Assembly: GCF_004359215.1 (NCBI RefSeq)
Contig: NC_090610.1
Coordinates: forward strand, 1-32,241
Length of the DNA: 32,241 nucleotides
Reading direction: 5' to 3'
Origin: Bremia lactucae
Lineage: Eukaryota > Oomycota > Peronosporomycetes > Peronosporales > Peronosporaceae
The position numbers were made by a program, and so were the translations under genes. Below are positions 1 through 8,345 of the stretch, in pieces (position 1 is the first letter of the stretch; each line of letters starts with the position of its first letter). The notes under the pieces were generated by a model that searched no databases, was not told the origin of the DNA, and was given only the letters and a program-made list of their open reading frames with translations.

Positions 1-652
1 CGGGTATTCCCCACATCTGTGCGAATTGCGACGATGAAGCAGGAGGTCGAGCATTCATCAATTTAACCACATTTCGCAACGGCCAATCTTTTAACAACAT
101 TGCGCGATGCATATGGAATTAGTACTCTCCACCCTCTCACTTTCTTGACGTTCTCAGACCACTTGCATGCCACGTGGCGTTCGATTTTCATCAAGCAGCC
201 GATGACTGGAAGACTCGATATGTGTCAAATATCGTCTGAACAGCAGAATACATAAATGGAACAGTTACAGACTCGAAAGTTTATTGATTACGTGACGAGA
301 TTGAAGCATGCTAAAACTCCATCTTATGCTTATAACAAATTTCTATGAATAACAACGCCTTCAATCCATATCTCTTTATGATGCCTCTGTGCCTCATGGC
401 TAAGATCAAGTGTAGCATATCTCTTCATGATCCCAAGCTTGTGTACATGCGTACGTATGTATATATCACTGGTGTGATCTTTTGATATATTTTTTATTTT
501 TTGATTATTTGGTATATTGTTTATTTTTTAAATTATGTGGTATATTTCTTACATTCCCAAAAATGAAACTAAAAATGCAACCCCATCGTACGTAAGAAAG
601 ACGATTTCTGGCGTTGTTATTTTCAGATTAAGCGACAAAAGAAGCGACAAAA
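1..652. other. Upstream intergenic region of the exchanger gene
   Basis: I find no coding signal I can defend here on either strand. The last part (about 479-560) is very T-rich and repeats a 'ttt-ggtatat' pattern two or three times. The stretch 600-652 just before the start codon at 653 is where the promoter and 5' leader of the exchanger gene should lie. No clear initiator or TATA element was recognised. Confidence 0.5.
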
Positions 653-2937
653 ATGAGCACAACAAGTGGTAACGGAGAGCAAGAATTTTCCGCATCAGCC
701 ACAGGTTACGCCGCTATTGACGCGGCACTTGGACTCACTGGATCTGAAGCTGCAGCCAAGCATGAGCCGGGACGGAAAGACTGGACGCGGTTTGAGCTCT
801 GTGTCATTGCTAGTCTACAACTCGTGCTAGTGCTGGTTGCGTACCGACTGGATCGATCGCAGCATCCAGTATTAATCTCTGAGTCGGCTGCTGCTATATT
901 TTTTGGTGTATTGGTGCGCAATGATAGAGCAAGCCGAGGCGGATTTTGGTCTAATTTATGATGCTTTTTTATCTGTTGAGCAGTTTGGCATTGTCATACT
1001 GATTTCTTACCCAATGGTAAATATACTGAGGAAGCTTTCGCATATGTGTGCTGAACATTCAATAAAAAAGCTTTTTCAATATGCTGAAGGAATCCTTAAA
1101 TAATGGCATGGACCCAGAAATTCTTTTTTACGCGTGAGTCAAGGCATTGTTCGATGGTAAGAAATGTCACGATCTAATTGTCGATTGTTGTCTATTCAGA
1201 TTGCTGCCACCGATTATATTAGAAGCTGGATTTAATATGAAGAAAAAGGTATGTAACAAAGTTTGGCTAGGGTTCTATTTCTTGCTATAGGGTGATAAGT
1301 TATTTTGGTATGTTACCAGGGATTCTTTTCCAATTTTAATGCGATAATGCTTCTATCTATTGTGGGAACTCTGGTTGCGACATTTGTCACGGGTGGCATT
1401 CTGCTTTGGATAGGAAACATGGGGCTCATCACTAAGCTTACGGCTGCTGAGGCGTATCTATACGGAGCGCTGATATCAGCAGTAGATCCAGTCGCCACGC
1501 TGTCGGTGTTTAAAAAGAATGGCGTGCCTCCTTTACTCTTTAATCTTGTTTTTGGTGAAAGCATGCTAAACGATGGCGTTGGTAAGTTCATTGAGTTCAT
1601 TTGTGTTATTGTGCCTAAAATTAAGATTTTGGTGTATCGTTTCTCCAGCCATCGTGTCATTCACGTTATTCCAGGGTCTCGTTCGCGATGGTATCGCTGA
1701 CGTTACTTTAAACGATGCCGGCCTCATCATTGTTAAGGTATTTGGTATTGGCTTTGGTTCAGTTGGTCTAGCAGCTGTTGTGTGCTTCACGTCAGCGTTT
1801 ATACTGAAAAAAGCTGATCCTGCACTTCAAAGGTATCCGTCCTACGAGATTTCAATTGTGTTGCTTTCGGCGTACTTGAGCTACGTTATCGCTGATCTTG
1901 TTGGCATGAGCGGTATTGTTGCACTGTTTTTTTCTGGTGTGTTGATGAGCCACTACCATTTGTACAATATTGCCGAGGAAAGTGCAACTGCTTTGCGGCA
2001 CTTGCTGACGACATCCTCCTTCATGGCGGAAAATTTTGTCTACATCTACATGGGAATGAGTGTTGTAGCGTACTCGGGGTACTTTACTTGGGATTGGGGA
2101 TTTATCCTCGTTAATATGATTGCTTGTCTCTTGGGCCGCATGCTCAATACTTTTCCTATGTGCATGCTTGCAAATCTTGGTCGATCAGAAGATAACAAAA
2201 TTCCGTTGAGCTACATGGTAGTGATCTGGTTCGCTGGACTACGAGGCGCAATTGCTTTTGCCCTTGCGTTGAATGTCTATTCGCCCAACCGTATACATGC
2301 AAGCGTGATCCAAAGCACGACGCTTTTTACTGTTATGTTCACGACTGTGGTACGTGATTTGCACGAATGAGTCACCGATTGACTTTAATTATTGTGTTGT
2401 CGTGGCGCATAGTTCTTTGGAGTAGGTACAAGTCCCGTTCTTCGCTACTTTGGCTTGACAGCGAGACAGAAGCAGGAACAAGAGTTTGACGAGTATGCTT
2501 TTCCGATTTACGTTCATTAAGCTTTGTTGCTGAGGTGATATGTGCATGGAATTTTTAGCGTCGCCGCGCAGGAGCGTTTGCTTAATGAGGAGCATGACCA
2601 CGACGCAGATACATCGTTTCGCCCTATCGACCGCTTCGTTCCTAGTCGCAATATTAGCGGTATCCATGGAGTTTGGGAAATTATTGATGAAAAATACTTG
2701 AAGCCTCTCTTTGGTGGCTTTACGCGTGACCAACAACACGAATTGGAGCAGTCAGCTGCAGCGCGAAAACGTGCAACGATGGGTCCTGTTGTCGATAATT
2801 CCATGCCGCACAGTCGCAATAAAGAACAGGATCAAGAACAGGGGTTAACTAAGGTCTCATCGCCTGATTCTTCGACGCCACATTTATCGCTAGTCGAGAT
2901 TGCGAAGAATCACGATGTCGTCGACAAAGAAGTGTAA
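653..2937 (+). CDS. Na+/H+ exchanger, CPA1/NHE family (multi-exon)
   Basis: Membrane antiporter expected to swap Na+ or K+ for H+ across the plasma or an organelle membrane. The protein shows an N-terminal membrane segment followed by ISESAAAIFFGVL. Next come LLPPIILEAGFNMKKK (exon 1200-1248), SAVDPVATLSVF and FGESMLNDGV/AIVSFTLF (the family's FGES-ND motif split by an intron), then GLRGAIAFALAL and FFGVGTSPVLRYFG. A hydrophilic C-terminal tail of about 150 residues follows. Introns that keep frame are 1134-1199, 1249-1319, 1582-1648, 2350-2412 and 2493-2558 (63-71 bp, all GT-AG). From 1090 to the stop at 2935-2937 the joined exons give 504 codons without a break, so about 600-625 residues in all, normal for the family. 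The first ATG with good N-terminal coding is at 653. The only unresolved part is 914-1089, described separately. Introns and the intact motifs argue for a functional host gene. Confidence 0.9.
914..1089 (+). other. Unresolved frame change / probable introns in the exchanger gene
   Basis: The frame open from 653 ends its recognisable match at GVL(V), codon 911-916, and the frame of the downstream exons begins at 1090 (GAA, then GMDPEILFYA). Option 1 is two introns: 914-983 (GTGCGC...GAGCAG, with a CTAAT branch-like site at 951) and 1017-1089 (GTAAAT...GAAG). Both are phase 0 and 70-73 bp, like the other introns. Option 2 is a one-base insertion or two-base loss near 917, because the +1 frame there reads AMIEQAEADFG, which fits an exchanger loop, followed by the 1017-1089 intron only. 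I lean slightly to introns on length and branch site; the protein similarity favours option 2. Confidence 0.5.
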
Positions 2938-3131
2938 TCTTTCATTTTAAAGACACGATCCTGACGCATGAGCAGCGATCAGCCTTTTGAAAATATGTCA
3001 TTTAAAATGATACTTATTGAGCGTTGCGCGAATGTAGCTATACTTACTTAACTGAGCGTAACATTGAGAAAGCATTAAATTGTTGAGTATTTCAGAACAG
3101 TCAAAGAAAAAACAATTTCGTAGGAAGATAA
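2938..3131. other. Intergenic region between convergent genes
   Basis: A 3' flanking stretch between the exchanger stop (2937) and the minus-strand exon ending at 3132. It is A/T-rich and holds only what would be the two 3' untranslated regions. No AATAAA-type signal was defined with confidence. Confidence 0.5.
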
Positions 3132-3295
3132 CTACAAATCATTCAAAATTTTGGAGATGATAAGATTGGTGTCGCTCAGCTTGTGCTCAACGTCAGTGGG
3201 ATGCAGCAAAGCTATTTCAACGATTTTGCCAATTTCTATGTCAAGTTCTTGTGAAGCCACTCGTAGCACGTAACGCATACTATCGATAGTAGTAC
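3132..3295 (-). CDS. Terminal exon of an unrecognised gene (partial)
   Basis: Read on the minus strand, 3295 down to 3132 is a clean 54-codon frame containing SMRYVLRVASQELDIEIGK and EHKLSDTNLIISKIL before a TAG at 3134-3132. It is preceded by a convincing 3' splice site: a pyrimidine-rich run ending TTCTTTAG at 3305-3296. Amino-acid composition and the splice site indicate a real last exon. I do not recognise the family. Upstream exons are not visible: an LTR fragment begins about 150 bp away and a sequence gap follows, so the gene is either interrupted by the repeats or continues beyond a long intron. It is convergent with the exchanger gene. Confidence 0.55.
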
Positions 3296-3449
3296 CTAAA
3301 GAAGAAATAAAATATTTTCTTTATAGATAACATTATCAATATTATCATAAAACGCAACAAGACGCGCGAATGGGCGGTGAGCAATGAGGTTCTATTAGTT
3401 ACTTATTAAATTATATAGTCAGGACATGGAACGGAAATAAATTCTAAGG

Positions 3450-3619
3450 CGAAAGAATAGGGAAAAGTAAAACTGTATCAATTAATTAAGTTCTTCCACA
3501 ACGATCTTCTATCTACTGGCTTTAATATCTTAATAACTAACTGTGCAATGCGCCTCCTTGCGCGACGCCTAAACTTGTCTTGTAACGATTAGCGAGATAT
3601 TTAAACTTTAATCAAGCAA
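3450..3619 (-). repeat. Family Y LTR fragment, cut by the gap
   Basis: The stretch from about 3450 matches 6150-6310 closely. Shared blocks include aaaagtaaaactg, acgatcttctatctact and gtctt-aacgatt-gcg. It is therefore the same LTR (minus orientation) as the full copy at 6053-6500, truncated on the left at about 3440-3465 and lost into the N run on the right. Confidence 0.7.
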
Positions 3620-3719
3620 NNNNNNNNNNNNNNNNNNNNNNNNNNNNNNNNNNNNNNNNNNNNNNNNNNNNNNNNNNNNNNNNNNNNNNNNNNNNNNNNN
3701 NNNNNNNNNNNNNNNNNNN
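3620..3719. other. Assembly gap (100 N)
   Basis: Exactly 100 undetermined bases, the usual placeholder for a scaffold gap of unknown size. It separates a family Y LTR fragment on the left from a polypurine tract and family X LTR on the right, so an unknown amount of retrotransposon sequence is probably missing. Confidence 0.99.
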
Positions 3720-3731
3720 TGTCAAGATTCT

Positions 3732-3893
3732 GATGGGGAAGGGTGTAATGAGGCACACATCGGTTGGAAAACCGTGGTACATTTACTTTATGGGTAAAAT
3801 ACCCATTTATCTAATTTTAAAATAGTTAGTAACTTAAAATCCCATTTACAATGGGTAACAAATGTGGTCGCCGCCAGATATATATCTGGCCAG
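3732..3893 (+). repeat. Polypurine tract and 5' part of a family X LTR
   Basis: The purine run gatggggaaggg (3732-3743) leads into TGTAATGAGGCACACATCGG at 3744. This is the start of the LTR found complete at 30789-31275 and, on the other strand, at 19814-19329. A polypurine tract before it marks it as the 3' LTR of a plus-strand element whose body lies in or before the gap. The match stops at about 3893, inside the GCCGCCAGAT palindrome arm, where gag sequence of another family is joined. Confidence 0.8.
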
Positions 3894-3959
3894 TCAAAGG
3901 CGAGTCTCTTTAAAGATGGTTCGTTGAATTAGACGACGCCATAGAAGCTCCGTAACAGA

Positions 3960-4640
3960 TATGATGCGACGAAAGTGAAATTTGGCATGTCCAACTTAGC
4001 CGGACGTGCCAAATCTTGTCCTTGGGGCTCAAGCTTCACGACCCATTAGTCTTTGGGTCTATGCGGTCTTTAGGACCCGGTTCAGACAAACGTTTGAGCC
4101 GTTACGTGCCGAATTCAGGGCTCGAGCCGAGCTCCTGGATTTGAAGCAGGGCAAGCGTGACAATCACGCTTATACCCAACATACACGATACCTGGTCAGC
4201 TGTATCGTTAGTCATCCAATAGATGTACAAACAGAGGTAACTGTGTATATTAAAGGTCTTGAAAACGGTCCTATTAAGACCCACCTGTTCCGGCTAGAAT
4301 TAGATCACTGAATCAAGCGATCTCTATAGCGGAATAGGCGGATCTAAACTTAAACCGACTTTTGTCCACTCTGATGCTTATCGTCCTCCGAGACGACAAG
4401 AAAACGGAGGTCCAGAACCCATAGATCTTTCGTATGTAGAGATTTCGCTTTTTAAGTTACAAATGGTTACAAAAATGTAATCGTTGTAAAAAGACTGGTC
4501 ACTACGCCTATGAGTGTAGTGCCTCACGGCCAGTGCCTGAAAACACTGAGCGAAAAGACCGACCTCTCGCTAGGAACTACGGAGGACGCGAATTCGACGC
4601 TGTAGCAACATCGCAACGGCGAGGCGGATCGTCTATAAAC
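3960..4640 (+). pseudogene. Ty3/gypsy gag (element A, family Y), degenerate
   Basis: The capsid part is recognisable from KVKFGMSNLAGRAKS (about 3978) through FRARAELLDLKQGKRDN to VTVYIKGLENGPIKTHLFRLE. This is the retrotransposon gag-domain pattern that packages element RNA. A CCHC zinc knuckle, CNRCKKTGHYAYEC, is at 4476-4517, with a basic R/G-rich tail after it. The frame is broken by several stops and shifts (for example at 4309-4311), so no intact Gag is made. The 5' start and the 5' LTR are missing: family X LTR sequence is joined directly upstream. Protease follows in the same direction at 4795. Confidence 0.8.
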
Positions 4641-4769
4641 GGTCGGGGTTAGTAGGTGCGGGGCGCCCTATCGATCCAGCAACGTCAAAAGATTTTGCAG
4701 GTCATTTGACGAAAGTTGCTCCTCACACACAAATATTGTGTGTAACTGCCCTAGGGGATAAGGTTATCC

Positions 4770-5139
4770 TCATCCCCCTAAAAATAAAGTATCAAATACG
4801 TTGCCACCTAAGTCCCTAGTCGATTGTGGGGCGTCAAAAAATATTATAAGACGCCAATCGCTAGAAGATCGCAGGCTCAAATTTATTGAGCGCAATAACC
4901 CCGTAACGAGGATGACAGTGCGGCTAGCAACAGGCGCATCTGTAACAGTAAACGAACGTTTAGTTGGTATCCAATACACGTTAAAGGGTAAACAGTACGA
5001 TGATGATTTCATCGCACTAGATTTGGATGACAATTTTGATGTAATCCTTGGATTACCATGGCTCAGAAAGTACGAGCCATGTATAAATTGGCAGCATCAA
5101 GCCGTGATGATGCCTGTCTCTTGTTTATCAGATGGCTAA
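4770..5139 (+). pseudogene. Aspartic protease of element A (retropepsin-like)
   Basis: Single-domain aspartic protease that would mature the Gag-Pol polyprotein. The active-site motif is LVDCGASKN (codons around 4815), with a Cys where Ser/Thr is usual. The second conserved block is DVILGLPWLRKYEP (about 5038-5079). The frame is open from about 4795 to a stop just after the domain at 5139. That stop would separate protease from RT, unlike an intact pol. It lies between the gag zinc knuckle and the RT spacer. Confidence 0.8.
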
Positions 5140-6050
5140 CTAATGAACGTCTTTGAGCGTCAACAAGCGTGTGGATGTCCTACGAATGAGTGCGATGGCC
5201 TCACTTGTGGGTCGGTGTTTAGTGTGACTGCACAAGACCTCAGTGAGAATAATTTAACACATTGTGGAGTTAGATCCCGGCGGCTGTGCACAAGCACAGG
5301 CATTGTCGAAGGTGCACCATTGTGACGTGGACATAGTTACCGACGGCTGTGCACAAGCACAGGCAGCGTCGAAGTTCAACCACTCGATTAAGTTGAGTGG
5401 TACGAAACAAGGATGGTTGTTTGAAAAGCAACATCCAAGAAAGTTTAAAACGCCATTCTATAAGAGGCAGTGCGAACGTCCTATATCGACTGGAGAGTCG
5501 ATCGTAGAGGATCTCGCTGTGGTAGCGCAACCACAGCTAGAGACAGTTGGAAGGGATACCCCCCAAATAATTCTGTGGGAATCAGTTCCCGAAAACCTGT
5601 GGTAAAAATTTATCATGTACCCTTGGAAATAAGTTCCAAAGCGGAAACTGAGACAATCAATGTCTTAGAAACAATGGATCAAGTGTAGGCGCTTATACAC
5701 TTGATCTAATAGCCCCTCCGAAGTTAACTTCGGAGATAACTTATTTGCCAACGCTAGAACCGTAACGGTTCTTGCGGGATCTGCGTAGTGGCAAAGTCAA
5801 GCAGATCTGCGTACTTGTCATAGATGAGAACTACGGGGTTGATATTCGGTCAGCAATAGTATTTTCTGCGAAAAAAACGGATTCTAAGTAGCTCATCGGT
5901 GGACGAAAGTGTCCTCGATGTGAAGACTCGGATTGAACGCTTTACGTCCCAATCCTGGGAGTCTTTGAAGACAAACCCTTTATATAATGATTTTAAAAAA
6001 TTTAAGGATGCCTTAGACTTGTAAGTACAAGTTAACCTTACACTGAATAC
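5140..6050 (+). pseudogene. Protease-RT spacer and RT N-terminus of element A (truncated)
   Basis: This spacer holds a 63-bp direct repeat: the 20-mer starting ggctgtgcacaagcac occurs at 5282 and 5345, encoding GCAQAQA twice. Further on, 5840-6030 matches the RT-proximal spacer of elements C, E and G (SAIVFS...; FTSQSWESLKT), placing A in family Y. The match stops at about 6035, just before the RT catalytic core, where the 3' LTR of element C is joined (6053). Many stops interrupt the frame. Confidence 0.7.
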
Positions 6051-6052
6051 AG

Positions 6053-6500
6053 TGTAGGTAGAGTGCCTCGAAACTTCACGTACACAAAAGTACAGAGGTC
6101 GGTTTTTAAGTAGCTAAGGGTCTTTAGCTACCAAAGGTAACTGAATGGATTGGAATTAGAAAAAAGTAAAACTGCATTATATAATTAGTTTCCTACGTAA
6201 CGATCTTCTATCTACTACTGAACTTATTATATTAATATATAACTAAGTATGGCGTCTCCTTGCGCACTGCATAATCGTGTCTTGAAACGATTGGCGGGTT
6301 TATTTAGACTTAAATCATCCAACCAATAGAGATAATGTCCTATTGCACCAATAATACCAAATTTGGTATTATTGGAACTATTTAAGTCAAAATTAATAAA
6401 GATTTTAACTTTGCACTTCTTTTTATTCCCTCTCATAGAAAATATAAAATGATATTTTCTTATAGGAAACAATACTTATGTAACGGGGCACCCCAATACA
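6053..6500 (-). repeat. Family Y LTR, 3' LTR of element C
   Basis: About 448 bp, minus orientation. On the minus strand it starts TGTATTGGGGTGCCCCGTTA at 6500 and ends CTCTACCTACA at 6053, giving TG...CA ends. A G-rich polypurine tract precedes it on the minus strand (6516-6501), so it is the downstream LTR of the minus-strand element. Its 3' half recurs at 30722-30788, its 5' half at 26569-26347, and an internal part near 3450. It is inserted directly against truncated element A. Confidence 0.75.
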
Positions 6501-6516
6501 TCACCCCCTGTTTACC
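6501..6516 (-). other. Polypurine tract of element C
   Basis: Minus-strand sequence AACAGGGGGTGA ends at the LTR boundary. This is the expected position and composition for the plus-strand DNA primer in reverse transcription, and it fixes the orientation of the LTR and of element C. Confidence 0.65.
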
Positions 6517-6677
6517 AACAGTCACTATAGTGATTGATGTAGGGTGACAGGAACAATTATTAAGTCTTCTCCTGTAATTAGCATGAATGGTTTTTATAAA
6601 AATGTCGAATTTTTTGCATTATGATTTTATTCAAAATACCGATATTATTTACATTCTTGATTTTGACCAGAATCAAG

Positions 6678-8345
6678 ATGGCGACAAACAAGTCTGTGCG
6701 CGTGGGCCGCGAGGCCGCTAAGCTGGTAGCTACACGGATCAGTATAGCTGTCAGTAAGGCAAATGTTTAGTAGACGCTAATGCGTCAACTGCGGGGAATA
6801 TGTCACATCCTACTCCCGTTAGAGGTGACTGAGGTATGTCATCTGTGGATGGCATTGCAGATTATGAGGACAAGTCACCTGCTACACCAATTATAGGTGA
6901 CTGGTCCAAGTCACCTAGTCCGTTAAAGCTTTGGGTTCTAACGTGACTACCAAAGAGGTGATGACGAGGTTGTTTAACTCGACTAACCTCTTTGGTGGGG
7001 AGTCATCATCAGATGACTCCGAGTGCGATGACCACGCTGGTGACTTTGGTACGCGTCACCAGGAGCTACGTGGTCGCGCAGAGAAGATTGCTGCTGGTGG
7101 TGCTAGTTGGCATCACCAGAAAATGAGTGCTTGTTGGGATTGCTTTTGGGGCCAAGTTAACGTCAACGTTAACATGAGCCAACAGGAGAGGGACCGCTAT
7201 ATGTTGCGGTTCGCTCCTGAAAATAGGCCTTGGTTACCCTCTAAGGGCAACCTAACTCGGTGGTTTGGTTTGACCAACGATCGGTACTATATTCCTTTTT
7301 TCGACTCATCCAGGCTTCACAAGCCCGGTGAGGACAACATGGAATCCTTCATCGATGCCTTTTACCGTCATCAGTGGTACACTTGCAAACGGGCAAAGGA
7401 TATCAAACCGTTGTTCCAAGCTTGGACAGCCTATGTACGAATGTACAAAACATATGCCGTGAGGTCTGGCTTAAGAAGCTAAATGCTTTCCGTGAACGGT
7501 TCGAGAAACGGACCGTAGTCGGCGCACGCTATAAGTTGCACCGTTTGTCTAGAGAGGCATGTATTCCTTGCTACTCGCGGGGGGGGGCTCTTGCCCATGC
7601 TGTTTTAGGGTGCTGGTCATGCCCCTAACGAAGCATATTCCCTCAAAGATTCCTATTGGAGGACTCTCATCTCTTACGAGATGCGTCAAGGGATTGAGAG
7701 CTTCCAATCGTTTTACGAGCGCGGGAAGCGCTCGTTCTCCGATGGACCTTCTGCCGAGGAGGATGGGTCTCGTTGTCCTGCAAGACGGGACCCGGAACGT
7801 CCAACGTCAGTTGGGAACGAGGTTCCCAACTATCATGCAAGAGTGAATACCTTCGCCAATGAACGAGATAACTAGTTCGAAGCTTCTTTGCCTCACGGTC
7901 GTTCAAGAAACTTTCAACAATAAAGCGCTTCTCGCCACCTGAATCCATAAATGGATGTAAAGGGGGAGGAAAGACCGGGTTTGCCTCGTTTGAAGAGCCC
8001 TAAACAACATCGTGATTTGGATCACACCCTATACTATTTAAGGAAGGGTCTTTATCACGAGCGATCCTGTCGCCGCGAGTTAAAAGTGAAGGTTAATAAT
8101 GTGTCTCGTGACCAGTTGAAAAATTGTGCGCAGATTGCGAATGAACAACTGGCGAACGAAAAGAAACATCAGTCCCTTCAAAGCGAGCTGTTGACAGCTC
8201 GCCAGACGATCTCTTTCTTGGAGGAAAGAGTGGATCGTCTGGTTTAAGAGAATCAGACTCTGTTCCGAAACAAAAAGGCTTTGGCGGATGCCCTTGACCG
8301 TTCGTGTGTACTCGGAATCGAAAGAAGCCTCGTGCTGATGGTACG
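6678..8345 (+). pseudogene. Antisense ORF of family Y (copy in element C), coiled-coil protein
   Basis: Runs opposite to element C's pol, starting 160 bp inside the polypurine tract. ATG at 6678 opens MATNKSVRVGREAAKLVATR (stop at 6768). After a frame change come SP.TP-like repeats and a long clean block 6931-7482 (WFGLTNDRYYIPFFDSS, MESFIDAFYRHQWY, WTAYVRMYKTYAV). It continues as RERFEKRTVVGARYKL, then GHAPNEAYSLKDSYW and IESFQSFYERGKRSF. A coiled coil rich in E, L, K and Q follows at about 7990-8300 (QLANEKKHQ, LLTARQTISFLEERV, KALADALDRS). Frameshifts near 7480 and 7640 and a TAA at 8246 break it. A second diverged copy on the minus strand at 29440-30720 keeps the same blocks. Function unknown; a Gag-like or RNA-binding role is only a guess. 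It overlaps the sense chromodomain. Confidence 0.65.
7667..7960 (-). pseudogene. Chromodomain at the pol C-terminus of element C
   Basis: Minus-strand reading gives PPPLHPFMDSGGEKRFIVES, then SYLVHWRRYSLLHDSWEP and LDVPGPV. That is the chromodomain signature (aromatic strand, V-W core, SWEP) found at the C-terminus of chromovirus integrases, where it steers insertion to marked chromatin. It ends in an S/R-rich tail at about 7667. The same DNA is read as part of the antisense ORF on the plus strand. Confidence 0.85.

Noticed and set aside
479..560. A functional tandem repeat or origin in the T-rich stretch upstream of the exchanger
   Set aside because: Low-complexity sequence with only loosely repeated ggtatat motifs; nothing to separate it from ordinary AT-rich promoter DNA.
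706..921. Minus-strand frame of 71 codons over the exchanger N-terminus
   Set aside because: Composition follows from the sense exon; no start context, domain or neighbour supports it.
1313..1790. Open frames on the minus strand inside the exchanger gene
   Set aside because: They are shadows of well-conserved plus-strand exons with clear family motifs and splice sites.
5264..5605. The repeat region of element A as a CRISPR or satellite array
   Set aside because: Only two units, 63 bp apart, in phase with the coding frame, with no spacers; it is a coding duplication.
7559..7628. A CxxC...CxxC zinc finger in the family Y antisense ORF
   Set aside because: The second Cys pair is read only in a shifted frame; the frame conserved in both copies reads GHAPNEAYSLKD there instead.
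6040..8345. Reading 6053-6500 as the 5' LTR of a plus-strand element whose gag is 6678-8345
   Set aside because: The polypurine tract and the TG...CA polarity put the LTR on the minus strand. The chromodomain and integrase continue on the minus strand from 7667 to 9810, and no primer-binding TGG follows the LTR on the plus strand.
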